Origin: Diphasiastrum complanatum
Lineage: Eukaryota; Streptophyta; Lycopodiopsida; Lycopodiales; Lycopodiaceae
Direction: 5' to 3'
Length of the DNA stretch: 64,000 nt
NCBI GenBank assembly: GCA_029204225.1
Contig: CM055097.1
Location: 35,464,804-35,528,803 of the forward strand
Every line of letters begins with the position of its first letter. The first letter of the stretch is position 1. This document shows, in pieces, positions 47,001 through 59,353 of this stretch. A model generated the notes under the pieces. That model was not told the DNA's origin. It searched no databases and worked only from the letters and a program-made list of their open reading frames with translations. Made by a program: the position numbers and the translations under genes.

Positions 47001-48690
47001 CCATGGCGTAGAGCTATTTTTGAAAAGACTCAGACTCAATTAGGAGGTATGTAGCGAGCCCTCGCCAGCTCGGGTACAAAGAGTCCACAGGGGCAGTACT
47101 AAGCATATGCTTTAACTTAAGTTCAAACAAAAAACCTACTTGAAATCCTTATGAAGTGCATTGGAGCATTATGGATGATTATGCTAGAACTCAAGTACGA
47201 TTGTAGTTCTTAGAACAATGAGGAAGCCCTGTGAAAGGCCATGGAACGACTTTATGGATCATGTGGAATTAGAAAGACCTCAATGCACATATGACAATAT
47301 TTCAAATTTCTGAACTCACATGGAGACATACTTGTAGGGAAACAAGTTACTATAGGACCAGCAACTTGGGTTGGAATCTATATAAAATGAGTTACGTTGA
47401 CTAGGTTGAAACTGACAATTCATATTGGGTGATTCATTCAAAGGGAAATTCAAATTGGACAAGTGGTGGTTTAGAATTTAAGGTTTTTCTCAGTGTTCTT
47501 ATTAGGCCAACTTGAGGTTTGATCCACAACTCAAGCTCCGTTTGGTTTAAAATTTAAGGTTGGGATCATTGATCCCTCGTAACATGTTAAATGAGATCCC
47601 ACGGTAAGGAACGTCTCATACAACGGAACGTCTCATCCATCCGTAAATTTATCCAAGCTCTACATTCAGAGGATGTTGGTGGGCAATACTATGCGACAGT
47701 GAACATTGTAAAGAAGATTTTAAATGCAAAATATTGATGGACTACTATGTACAAGAACGTTACAACATTCTTAATACTTGTTATCCTTACCAACGTGTCG
47801 GTAAACCAACGTCTTTAATGCATTGGACTCTCACTCCGATTCTACCACTCACACCATTTGAGAAGTCGAGAATTGATTTTGTCAGACTTATCAAGCTAGT
47901 CACCCGACACACTAAACGAAGCTATATATTGGTGGTGACTGATTATGCGACTAAGATGGTGGAAGTCAAAGCAATGAAGAAGAACGATGCTAAGACTATT
48001 GCCGAGTTTCTGTTTCGCATATTATAACCAGATATGGTTGCCCTTTAAAATTTGTAAGCGACAGAGGGACGCACGTTTTAAACGACACAATACGCCTTCT
48101 GATGAAACATTTTATGATTAAACACCGCAAGACCACTCCATATAATCCTAAGGCAAATGGTTCGACAAAGAGAGCAAATGGAATTTTGTGCAAGATGGGA
48201 TCAGAAACTACCATCTGTCTTATGGGCTTATCGTAACACCGAGAAAGTAACAACAAAACAAACCCCTTTCAGTTTGGTACATAGTATGCATCCCATATTC
48301 CCAATCCAATTTGAAGTTCCAACTTATTGTGTACAAGTTCAGACTCGATCTAACAAAGACTATAGCATGAAGGACAGACTCTAAATTATCGAAAAGCTCG
48401 AAGAACAAATAAATCAAGCCATGGTCGACACAAAGGAAGTTAAAACAAGGCGGAAGCAAAGCTTCAATGATTCTATAAAGCCAGTTGTCCTTAAGTAGAT
48501 TTTGCTCTGGTGTACGACAACCGTCATATCAAATTTCCAAGAAAGTTACGTACGCAATGGATGGGTCCGTACAAGGTTATCAAAATCTTTGACAATGGGT
48601 CTATTCAATCAGCTGATTTACAAGAGAATTTGCTATAACTAACTACAGTGAATGGCTCTCGACTAAAGAAATATTATGAGTAAATATTTT
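47001..48690 (+). pseudogene. Ty3/gypsy integrase and pol C-terminus (element L)
   Basis: Near 47,650-47,740 the sequence encodes a GGQYYATVNIVKKILNAKYW type peptide, the zinc-binding HHCC region before integrase. The core follows at 47,840-48,025 (LTPFEKSRIDFVRLIKLVTR, YILVVTDYATKMVEVKAM). Frame changes occur near 48,010 and 48,160, with SDRGTHF-type and NPKANG-type catalytic regions and then LPSVLWAYRNTEKVT. The end (48,505-48,680) reads VYDNRHIKFPRKLRTQWMGP, the usual pol tail. Upstream of 47,600 the sequence is too decayed to read. The first 1 kb is duplicated in inverted orientation at 9.85-10.85 kb. Confidence 0.8.
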
Positions 48691-49158
48691 GTTTTCCTTT
48701 GTTTATTTTTCAATTTTTTTCTGGTTTTTGGCTATGTCTAATGTTTGTTTGACCTTGGCTTTTGCTTGAAGTATTAAATAACTTTGATTTATCTATATTT
48801 TCCATTTAACTAAGATTGTGTGGAGTGTGACTGATGTGGGTCTTACGTTTGACACGTGTTCTCATAAACCCCCGTTACCCGCCCACTGCCTTAATTATTC
48901 TTCGTCTTCACCATTTTTCTCTTTAACCTTAAACCCTATTTACCTCTCGTTTTTCTCTTAAACCCTATTTACCTCTCATTTTTCTTTGCACTCGTTTACT
49001 ATCAGCTGCTTACGTTTTCTCTTGCTTACTCTTCTTTGCTTGCTCATTCTGCATGCTTGCCTGTATTCTTCATCTACTTGCGTGATTACTGACTGTCTGA
49101 TCTGTTTTATTACTTGTTATTTGCTAATCTTTGAAACGGGTTTGTGCTTGAATCAAGC

Positions 49159-50925
49159 ATGGCTTCCACAACTGATGTCGCAACTGCACAAGTCAAATGG
49201 AAAGTGCGCACCCAGATGAACGTGGAGTCCATCCGAGCACTGGCAGAAACCTGCAAATTGGGTGGGTTGTTGGCAGTCGACCCATCTATCATTCTTCTCG
49301 ACATCAGCAATGAATTTGTCAATGGAATTATGCAGGTGGATGATGCTGACGTCCAAGTGAAAGTTCGCAACACAACTCTTCAGATCACTGAAGGGGTTTA
49401 TGCTGCAGCTCTCTCACTCCCTACCACCGGCAATATTCCGTCAATCACACGAGAGGAAATGGACGAAGACAAAAGATTCAAAGGCAATTTTTTGATGCCA
49501 ACAAAAGGGTACAAGATCTCCAAGATCACTGATACTGCATTCCGCAACTTTTGCAAGTATGCAAATCATGTCATCTTTGGCACTGATGCGGATGCCACAA
49601 TCTCCCTGACAAACATAGGCTATCTTGTCCACGCTTTGAATGGAATGGAAGTCAACTTTGCTTCCATTGCCTTTAAGGCATTCCATCGATCTGTCAAGCA
49701 CGGCAACTTTGCCGCATTCGGAGTGCACATAGCTCATTTGTGCAAACACTTTAATCTGCTGACAGACAAGGAGCAGACGACTCTTCAGGGCAGAAGGACA
49801 GTGACCATAATTCCACTGGCCCCCGACATGATTATCGACGTCGAAGACGATACTGCGGACAAGGCCGACACAGTTCCTGCAGATGTAGTGGACAGTCCCA
49901 CACATGATGGAGAAAAATTCCAACAGGACACGGCCGATACTGCCATAGACTTCACAGATGGCGCGAATGTGCAGCAAGAGGATCTCAATCAGCCTGATGT
50001 CGAAGAGGCACAACCACACACCACCATCATGGACCAGCCCGACACAGCTGATCCACAGCCATCCGTGCAAGCACAACATGATTCAGATGACGTTAATCAG
50101 AATAAAGGTTGTGTTCTCCACCCCGACAAATATACTTTATTGACCAAGTCTGCAAAACACATCATGGGCTATATCCGGGAACGTGATCTCTTTATGGAAG
50201 ATGAGATGCGCGAATTGGAGGATGAGCATGCAGACTTATTAAAAAGATATATTGAATTGCAGTCAGAATATGATGCATTGCTCGATATTCACAAGCAGCT
50301 CGGGTCAAATGCCAAACTCAATTTTTTGACATTGAAAGTGGAGCTCGAGAAAGCTGACGCTGTAAATAAGGAAGCAGATTCGAATATCAAAGCTTTGGAG
50401 CAAATTGTAAAGAAACTGACCTTGAAGGTGGCCCACTTTCAATCGGAAGCTGAACATAGCAGAGCACAGTTGAATGAAGAAAAAATGAAGCGCATTGCTT
50501 TTGAGACCGTCCATTCTTGCTGCGACACCAATGGAACCATCAGGGTTAATGTCGCCAAATGGCAAACAGTCCAGGATGCATTGCAGGAGGCCTTCCGAAG
50601 AGAAATGCTCAATCCTCTCTATGAAGAGAAGGATAGAATCGAAGAAGAGCTGATCGATATTCGAGAACTACCGACTAAATCACCAGCACTTCCATGCTCA
50701 GGACCTGATGCACATGTGGAGTATGCACAAGCCAAGCTGAACATCACCGATCTGCTGGCAGAAGTATCGAAACTCCGGAAGAGAGAAGAAGTCCTTCTGA
50801 AGCTGTACAAATGAACAGGGGACGAGACTCACCCAGAGTACATCAATTTTCTAAGAGAAAATGACAGATTAAAAAAAAAAAATGATGCACTTCAACAACA
50901 AATTAAAACAAGCAGCAAGAGATGA
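49159..50925 (+). CDS. Extra 3' ORF of the Ty3/gypsy element (one internal TGA)
   Basis: The frame begins MASTTDVATAQVKWK (an upstream in-frame ATG at 49,144 is possible) and is open for about 551 codons to TGA 50,812-50,814. It then continues in the same frame for 36 more codons to TGA 50,923-50,925. Residues 1-210 look like a folded domain (GYLVHALNGMEVNFASIAFK, HIAHLCKHFNLL), reminiscent of the plant transposon-protein domain found in Athila-type gypsy elements. Residues 215-330 are an acidic linker rich in TAD and DTAD motifs. Residues 330-555 are predicted coiled coil (EDEMRELEDEHADLLKRYIE). No membrane segment or signal peptide is seen, so I do not call it envelope. It lies after pol, beyond a 480-bp gap that could hold a promoter. 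A much better frame than its pol suggests recent decay of pol or separate constraint. Confidence 0.65.
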
Positions 50926-51300
50926 GCGCCCAAAGAGAGCGATGAAGACAAAACAGCCTGATCAGGTACTGAGTATCGAATTCTCACTTTTGTATCTCAA
51001 CTTCGATTGTGGTTGCCACTTCAACCAAATCTGGAATTACAATAGCTTCTGCATTATTATTTGTTACCAGGCATAACATGGGCAGATTGAAAGACTCCTT
51101 GGGAAAAGGAGGATTTTAAAAATTTATTGCATCATTGAAAGTTAGAGCAACTCGGAGTCCTAGCTAGCATGGGAAATTTTAGAGGGGAAATTTGTGTTAC
51201 TCCTATTAGTAGTTAGCGAAATGCTCATTGTATCACCAAGTTCAGAGATGAATAAAGAATTGAGTCGAGCTCTCGAGTCTTCAATGTTCTTCGCTTCACA
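50926..51300 (+). repeat. Candidate polypurine tract and LTR start of gypsy element L
   Basis: AGAGGGGAAA (51,181-51,190) may be a polypurine tract, with TGTGTTACTCC (51,193) as a possible LTR start and AATAAA at 51,251. No second LTR copy is seen in the window, so this is tentative. Confidence 0.3.
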
Positions 51301-51939
51301 TTGTGTCTATGGTACTGAGGTCTTCTGTATTCATTAGTGGAATGTGTAGCACTATCTAGATGTGTACTATATTTGCTAAACTTTGGTCAAACATTTAGTA
51401 TCAACACTGCAGTATTTGCATGTTCGTCAAATTTGATCCTAGATAGTCTTCAAATTTTTAACTTGCATGATCGGAATCTGAAAAGAAAAAACTCATGTCC
51501 TTGAAAAAGGCCAAGCAGGTAAATGTTTGTAATAAGTTTGGAGATGTGATGAAGTTCTGCTCAGTTATGAGGAGACGTGCAGCTTAAGTTATTTAGATGT
51601 CAACAATTGATAGAGGTATGAAACTGGACATTGATTTATTAAACTGTGAATGTGATCGTTCTTTAGAACCGGTTTTTTTTGGCCCAAAAGCGATGTTTAA
51701 TGATTATGAGACTAGTTCAATATATTGAGACTTCAACCAAATTGGCTAGTTATGAGCTTAATTTGTCAAGATTATCTTCAGAATCTTCTTAAACTCATTA
51801 CATGTAATTCTTATTACACCTTGTTCTTGTTACATAAGGTATAAGAAGAACTACATGCAAATAATATCAACCCACAATTTCATGATTGCATTAAAATCAA
51901 TCAATCTCAATCTCCCTCTCCCTCTCCCTCCCTCTCTCC

Positions 51940-51989
<50 letters not shown>

Positions 51990-52504
51990 CGCGCGCACAC
52001 ACACACACATACACACACACATACACACATATGGAGATTTTAATAATCACCTTTCTTGTTCTTTTATACTCCAATGGGCATTCTTATAACTAAGAAATCA
52101 TAGATAGTGATTTTTTTTGTTTACATAGAAATTTTATACTATTGTTTTGGTTTGCATACGTGACACAATTGTTGGTCAAACAATGTTTAGTGTAATTAAA
52201 TTATGCATATTCATTGTAGCAAAAATACTTGTACCAATATTATGTGGGTGTTTTCCTTTGCAAACATTGGCATTAATTGAAGTGCATGAAATTTTAATAA
52301 TAGAAGAATTGAATTTCAATCTAATTTATGCCTTGATCATTATCTAGTGAGTTCTTTGAAGTTATTGAAACATTTTTGTATTTTTATAAGGTGCACACCG
52401 CATACACAATTATAGTGCAAAAATGATGTTTATGTTTCAATATATTGTAGCCATACACACAAATCCCTTATATTGTCTAACTCACCAATGAGTTTCAAAA
52501 TATC
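51301..52504. other. No gene; contains CT/CA microsatellite
   Basis: AT-rich sequence with a compound CCCTCT/CT run (about 51,911-51,986) and CA run (51,987-52,028). No supportable ORF. Confidence 0.6.
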
Positions 52505-53020
52505 TTGAAGTCTATCCAACGTAGTATGCCTCGTCAACAACACACTGCCCAGATACCTAATAGACAAAAACCCATTAGGTGCCCACATTGCCGGGCTACG
52601 CATCCTGCTAATGCTTGTCCTTCATATCGGCCTATCCAAGCACATGCCATCAAACAATATGAAGAACATCCGTTTCAATCTGGACATTCCTCATATTATC
52701 ACGAATACCCACCAAAAAGTCCAAAACCACTAGCCATACAAGATGGTTATGCCATTATACAAGGGCCCAAAACAACAGATGTTTCATCTATGGTGAAACC
52801 GGCCACTTCATGGTTGATTGTCCAGTCAAGGCCAAGTACCATGCTGAGTGTCCTGATTGTGTCCAAAAACACAGCTTCAAAGTCTGCCCAAAACAACCCA
52901 ACAAGATCCTACCTGCCTGACACATCAGTTATGAATCATGATAGGATCATCATGACAACACCACACGAGCACCATAGCAACCAGCAGTTAAACTTGCTGC
53001 TCAATCAAGAAGTTCCTTGA
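52505..53020 (+). pseudogene. Gag-like fragment with zinc-knuckle remnants
   Basis: The first frame contains RCPHCRATHPANACPSYRP, a C-x2-C-x4-H-x4-C knuckle. After a frame change near 52,770 another reads CFIYGETGHFMVDC, a CCHC knuckle with the second cysteine changed to tyrosine, then ECPDCVQKHSFKVCPKQP. Two or three knuckles in a row suggest a retroelement gag C-terminus of unknown family. No pol follows. Confidence 0.55.
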
Positions 53021-53809
53021 GAACTTCTGCATTACCACGACATTTACCAAATCGATAATCAAACATAGACGTTATATGAAATGAGTTATTGCAAGACATA
53101 GAGGAAACCAATATTCCATCATCTGCTACTATTCCCAGACAAGAGCACTCTCCCCAGAGAATTGACATTTTATCTCCACTCCTACAATCTCAAATCTATA
53201 TGTTTTTCCATTTTCTAACAAGATTTCCACCCACTGGATATAACAAACCAAATTTGAGAATCGGAAATCTAAAGGCCATTTATTTTATGAATCTCATGAT
53301 CCAAAGGATAATAATGGAAATAGTATCTTTTCCTTCCATGCGTTTCAAGCCATATCTTAGAATATATGCTATGAATGATGGTAGATTTAGTGTCACCAAC
53401 CCTGCCTTGTTTTTGACAAGGGCATATCAGAGCCTTTTTCTCACTACTCTACAAAACCAATAGGATTTTGCAATAGTCATGGTGAATTATCAATGTTGAT
53501 GAATGAAGTTTTGTTTCACAAGTGCCATACAGTTCTCACTCTTTCTATCATTCGTTTATTTCCTTGTTTCTCTTATCCCTTTTGTGTGATTGATTTTTGC
53601 ATGAGAAATAGCTACGAATCGGGCGAAGGTTCTTTTTCTGAATTTTTTAGGGTTTTGATGATTTTCTGGTGTTTTTTGATAGTTTTTCTGATGTTTTTGC
53701 AAATCTGCTGGAATGAATCTTTGTCGTTCAATTTGAAGAATCTGTGAATGAAACCGAAGCTTCTTGCAACTCAATAAAGGTTTCTTGAAAGAGGGTAAAA
53801 AGTTATCAA
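53021..53809. other. No recognised gene
   Basis: Two short ORFs (53,089-53,463 and 53,493-53,747) show no domain that I know. The sequence is AT-rich and borders the LTR that begins at 53,810. Confidence 0.35.
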
Positions 53810-54447
53810 TGTGAAAAAAGTGGATCTTGAATGGATCTACGATCCCAAATGTTCTGGCTAAGATCTTTGCACAACAAGTTACAAAATCTAGAAATGGCAA
53901 AGCATCCTAATGCTACCTTGACACATTCAAGAGACAAAAGAAACTTATGAAAGATATTGATGACAGCCAAAAATAACAGCAAACAGGCCGTGGAACAGCA
54001 CCCTACCACTTTTGGATAGCACCTAAGATCATACACAAGAGCTTGAAGACAATACACAAAGCAATGCTCACAATGGAGGAAGAAACTATGACAATGATCT
54101 ATTGATCTCTCTCAACAATACAATAAGTTTCTCCAACCTGTTTCTCCATGTATTTTCTACTATTTATGGATGAGGAAGATGATTTTCTCTCCTCTCTCTA
54201 AAAGGTACTTGACCCTAAATATTTCCTATATAGGAAAAATAGCTAAACATAACATATATGACCAAAATACATCAGAATAGTCTCATTTTGAAGGGTCTGA
54301 AGTTTGACACTTCTTCATACTGAAAAAATACAGTAAATAAAAAACTTTAGGCCTGGTTCACACGTGTAAAACTCCAGTACCAAAAGTATGTACAAAAATT
54401 GCCAATTTAGGCCTCAAACTAGCTAGGAAATGTTGATGGTTTTCACA
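53810..54447 (-). repeat. 3' LTR of minus-strand copia element O
   Basis: On the minus strand it begins TGTGAAAACCATC (54,447) and ends TTTTTTCACA (53,810), 638 bp. It aligns along its length with the LTRs of element B, including the CACACGTGT motif, the TTTTTTCAGTATGAAGAAG phrase and the GA-rich run before the promoter. This ties element O to the non-autonomous element. Confidence 0.85.
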
Positions 54448-57365
54448 CTCCCTCTTCAACATAGATCTTGAAACTAGCTAGAAAATGTTGACAGTTTTCA
54501 CACTCCCTCTTCAACATTGGATGCTAGTTTTAACATAGATCTTGAATACATTCCAACATTAGATCTATGCTTATAATACAGGTCCTTTCCCAATGGTTTG
54601 GTGAAAATATCAGCCACACACTCCAATGAAGAGACATGTTGAAGCTCCACCTCTTTCGCAATGACTTGATCCCTCACAAAGTGATGAGCAATCTCAATGT
54701 GCTTGCTCCTAGCATGAAAAACTGGATTGGTTGCCAAGCTTTGGGCTGAAAGGTTGTCACAATAGATGATTGTTGTCTTCTTAGAGTCCAGCAAGTGAAG
54801 ATCCAATAGCATCCTCTTTATCCAAGGCATCTCCTTGGTGCATGTTCTCCATGCCTTGTATTCGGCCTTGGTGGAAGATAGAGAGATACTAGGTTGCTTC
54901 TTTGATAGCCATGAGATAGCTCCCTCTCCAAGATATATATAAAAGGCACTTGTTGACTTCCTATCCATTTGATAACCTGCAAAATCTGAATCTGAGAAAC
55001 CACAAAGGTTAGGTGAAGATCCTTCATACAAGATGTCAAAATCTCTAGATCCCGAGAGGTATCTTAGTACTCTCTTTCCTAGCCTCCAATGAGCCTTGAC
55101 TTGGTTTACCAACCACATAGCTTAGATCAGGTCTTGTGATGGTAAACCAAGTAAGAGATCCTATGAGCTTTCTATAGACAGTAATGTCCTTAAAGGATCT
55201 TTCATTACCTCTCATAGATAGCTTTACATTTGATTCTATAGGAGTAGAAACTACTTTGCAATTTTCCATATGAAATTTTTTTAGAATAGAGTTAGAATAC
55301 TTCTCTTGACAAATGACAGTAGAATTAGAAGTCCTAACAATCTCTATTCCTAAGATATAGTGAAGCTTACCAAGATCTTGTATCTCAAACTTACTTTTAA
55401 GTGCCATCTTGATGTCATCTATATCTTCATTGTTATCGCCACTTTAGATTATGTCATCAACATAGATCAAAAGCAAAGTGATGTCACCATTATCATTCAA
55501 TCTAAAGTAGAGAGAATGATCATACTCACTCATGATGAAGTTTTGAGAGAGTAGGAAGAAACTAAGCTTAGCATACCAACTTCTTGGTGCTTGCTTAAGC
55601 CCATACAAGCTCTTTTGTAGGAAACACACATGATTAGGCTCATCATGTGAAACATAGCCCTTGGGTTTCTCCATGTATATTTCCTCTTCAAGATCACCAT
55701 TCAAGAAAGCATTAGTAACATCCATTTGCCACATTTTCCAACCGTAAAGAGTTGCAAGAGAGATAAGGGTTCTAATTGTTACCATCTTTGCATGGGTGCA
55801 AAGGTCTCATCATACTCAATGCCATACTCTTGAGCATACCCTTTTGCCACCAATCTTGTACCTTTTGATTGATCCATCTTCTTTTGTCTTAATCTTGAAG
55901 ATCCACTTACACCCAATTGCCTTCTTGCCTTTTGGAAGTTCCACTAACCTCCAAGTGTTGTTCTTGATGAGTGCTTGATGCTCATGATCCATGGCCTGGA
56001 TCCATTCCTCCTTTTGAATTGCTTCACCTACACAAGTTGGTTCATCAAAAGAGGTAAGAACAACAAAGTTAGAGTTCTCCACCACTTGCTTTCCTTTTTC
56101 ATCATAAGTTAGCCTTGATGGCTTAGTCCTTTGACTTTGAGTCCTCCTTGAAAGTTTCTTTTGAGTGGCATATCCACCTTCATCCAAGACATCTTGCACA
56201 TCATGATGATTAGTAGGCACATCAAAATCATCATCAACATTGATAACATTGGAAACATTCTCTTCATAAAAGATGGCATCCCTACTTATGACAACTTTAT
56301 TCGTAGAAGGAATGTACACTTTGTAAGCCTTGCTTACTTCCACTATAGCCGACAAATACACCCTTCTTTGATGAAGGATCTTCTTTAGTTCTATCATCAA
56401 GAGTGATGTTGACAAAACAAGTACAACCAAAGATCCTACAATGCTTGACACTCGGCCTCCTACCATAGAGGACCTCAAAGGGAGTCTTACCATTCAAGGA
56501 AGCACTTGTCCTCCTGTTACAAAGATAGTTAGCACATGCTATAGCTTCCCCCCAATAGCTAAGCAAGACTAGCATGTAGTCTCATTGCCTTGGCACATTC
56601 ACAAAGGGTTCTATTCTTCCTTTCTTCCACTCCATTCTCTTGTGGAGTCCTAGGACTAGAGTACTCTCTCTTAATCTCATGTGCTATGCAAAAATCTTTG
56701 AGCTTATTTGAAGTGTATTCCCCTCCATTATCTGATCTCAAACATTTGATCTTTGTATTGAATTAATTTTCCACTTCATTCTTAAACTTCACAAATGCAG
56801 CAAACACTTCATCCTTGGTTTTAAGAAGATAGACCCAAGTATACCTACTAAAGTCATCAATAAAAGTTGCATACATTTCTGCCCCACCATTGCTAGTTGT
56901 ACTAAAAGAATATCCGAATGCACAAGTTGAAAAGCTTCTTAAGATCTAGAAGTAGATCTAGTATAAGCAAGTCTATGAGATTTGGACAAGGCAAAATGTT
57001 CACAAAATGTATTATTTGCAACAAGACTTTTAGGGAGACCAAGAACATGCTCTTTCTTTGCCATTACCTCCAAAGATTTGAAGTTGGGATGGCCCAACCT
57101 CTTATGCCAAACTTCTTGGTTTGTCAATTGTTCCCTAGCCATACATCCTTCATTCCTAGAGATCACACATGCAACCAGTTTGAAAAGTTTACCATGCCTT
57201 TTTCCTTTAGCAATCAAGGATCCACACTTACTTATCAAACAAGCATCTCCAATGAACTCAACATCAAGCCCCTTGTCAATCATTTGAATAACACTAAGCA
57301 AGTTCTTAGTGATTGAAGGAATGTACAATACATTTTCAAGATTAGCTTTCCTATTTAGCATTAAG
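54448..57365 (-). pseudogene. Copia integrase, RT and RNase H remnant (element O, same family as B)
   Basis: On the minus strand, from 57,361: post-protease and pre-integrase (SITKNLLSVIQMIDKGLDVE, EVWHKRLGHPNF); integrase around 56,741-56,300 ([38 protein letters not shown]); linker; RT (NAFLNGDLEEEIYMEKPKGY, IYVDDII at 55,450); RNase H (SWLSKKQPSISLSSTKAEYK) ending MLKLASNVEEGV at 54,498. Frameshifts and stops are few but present (near 56,750, 56,560, 55,800, 55,440). Gag, protease and the 5' LTR are missing; the 5' break at 57,365 abuts a transposase-like pseudogene. A 55-bp segment holding the polypurine tract and LTR start is repeated (54,448-54,502). Confidence 0.87.
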
Positions 57366-57391
57366 AAATTTCCTTTTCCATGACCATTTCA

Positions 57392-58255
57392 AATTAAATC
57401 AGAGCGCAATTCAATGAATGGAGGAATTCAAAAAATTCTAGGTGTTCCATTTCATATCAAGGAAGTATATCAATCAAAGGACAAAAAATCCATGTCTTAC
57501 AATCAGTCAAATAACTTGTTTGTCGATATGAATATGTTATTAAGATTTATTATGTATTTCTATGATATTTCCACGAAAAAGGTAGACAGTAAGATAGTCT
57601 TGGTACTGAAGCTGGATGAATCAGAACTTATGAAAGGACAAAAAATGGAGAGAGTGAGTATAACACTCATGAATGGAGCACTTCAAAAGACTAACGATCA
57701 AGGAGATTTTAACTTCGGTGTGCAGTCCAAGAATGACATTTGGTGGTTGGTAGCCTTTGAGGTATGATATTTTAAAATCTAATGAGTTTTGATATTGTAT
57801 GCTACTTGGGTTTTGATATTATTATCAATTGACTGATTCTTTGTCTATCTATTTTTTAGGTTTTAAAGGAAGATCATGACATTCTATCATGGGTGTTTAG
57901 CAAAACAACATATCCTAGAATCATCAAAAAGCATATGGATGAGGAACTTTTCAATGTACCTGGAATAGGAGACTTCAAGGTAGAGTGGATTTGGCTGGTG
58001 ATTTGACATCTTTAAAATGTATGTTCAACATTTCCCATGGACCAACCTCCAAAAATCCATGTTTATATTGTATGAAATCATCAAATGACATGACCAAGAA
58101 TACAAGAATAACAAGAGACAAAGAGGATCCAAATTGAAAACCTGTTCTGCCAATTCCTATACAAAACATACATATTTGCACTCTCCATGTTGAGGCTGAA
58201 ATAATTGAAAAGCTTGTGTATTGTCACATATTATATGCTTGAAACACAAAGCCAA
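57392..58255 (+). pseudogene. Intron-containing transposase-like pseudogene, copy S2 (unnamed family)
   Basis: Exon 1 (to 57,761) reads VPFHIKEVYQSKDKKSMSYN, then LKLDESELMKGQKMERVSIT and NDIWWLVAFE. The intron at 57,762-57,859 (GTATGA...TTTTTTAG) is at the same place as in the copy at 12,539. Exon 2 reads VLKEDHDILSWVFSKTTYPR and PGIGDFKVEW. After a frameshift, DLTSLKCMFNISHGP and a C-x2-C motif (NPCLYCMKSSND) follow, then one TGA, then IQNIHICTLHVEAEIIEKL. The cysteine pair and HICTLH block suggest a transposon-encoded nuclease-like protein, but I cannot name it. Compared with S1 this copy extends further 3' and lacks the coiled-coil exon. Confidence 0.65.
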
Positions 58256-59353
58256 ATTCATCTTCCAAGGAGGCTATTTCTAGATTAGAAGATGCTTTGA
58301 GTTGTATGGAATCCATGCAATATCTAAATTAGAAACTCTTATACTATACGGAAAAAAGTGTTGTATTCATATAATCCATGGCAAATGACACACTTTTTGC
58401 ATTAGCTCTGGCCATAGCCAGTGTATCTATTGTGGCACAGAAGATGGTAAAGATCCTACCTATCTGATGTTCAAAATCTATAGCACATAGAAGTCTTGAA
58501 ACCTCAATCCTCGCATTCTCCATGACGGTGTGGAATTGTAAACCTAGTAAAATGGTGGTCTAGAACTGGTAAGAAAAACAACTAAATCACATAAAACGAC
58601 TAATGTAGAAAGGCAAAACTAGAGCTGTGAAAATGAGGAAGGTGTCTCATATTTATAGTTTCTTTTTTTAACAATAATTCTTTTGAACTATATTTTGGAA
58701 CAATGATTTACATAAATACATATTCATATCGGTTGAGTGCGCATTTTGGCACAATGAGAGGCATGAATTAAAAGCGTATGCACATATTCAATATTCGGAC
58801 ACATGGCATGTGCCTATTAGTTGATAGTTCACTCAGTTCCTGACACGTGTCGGAATCCTAATGATGATGGTCACTAACGTGTCAGAGGACAAGGAATAAT
58901 ATGATGCCACTTGTCTATGCATTTACTTATACCAATAAAAATTCAATATGTGGATTTCAAGTTTGACTCCAGATGTGTGGGATAACATGTTTTGTATATA
59001 AATTTCATTGTACCCAATCGTGATACATTATTTACCATTAATTTTTTAGTAAAATACCATGAAAAAAAAGCAATTTTTGACCAAAAACATAGCCTAGAAC
59101 CATAAATTATGAAAAAAATCGACATGCACATTAATTTCATCATTAATGATCCCTAAAATAAAAGTACACTTGATGGAAATTCTAGATCTACACAAGAATT
59201 GAGTTACAAAAGAAAAACCTCCAAAAAAGCATCACAAAGTAGCTACCATGGACAATTCTCCATAAAACTCAAAAAAAAATTCAAGAGAAATGGATCTTAG
59301 CAACATGAAAATGAAAACTGGGATAGTACACCCACTTGCAGTCTTGCTATCCA
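58256..59353. other. No recognised gene
   Basis: It may contain further decayed exons of the S2 pseudogene at its left end, but no block is convincing. The rest is AT-rich, with CACGTGT near 58,842. Confidence 0.35.

Noticed and set aside
49441-50079. 212-codon minus-strand ORF
   Set aside because: It is antisense to the gypsy extra ORF and has cysteine-rich, membrane-like composition typical of a shadow frame.
49159-50925. Calling the gypsy 3' ORF an envelope protein
   Set aside because: No signal peptide, fusion-like segment or transmembrane helix is visible; the protein looks soluble with a coiled coil.
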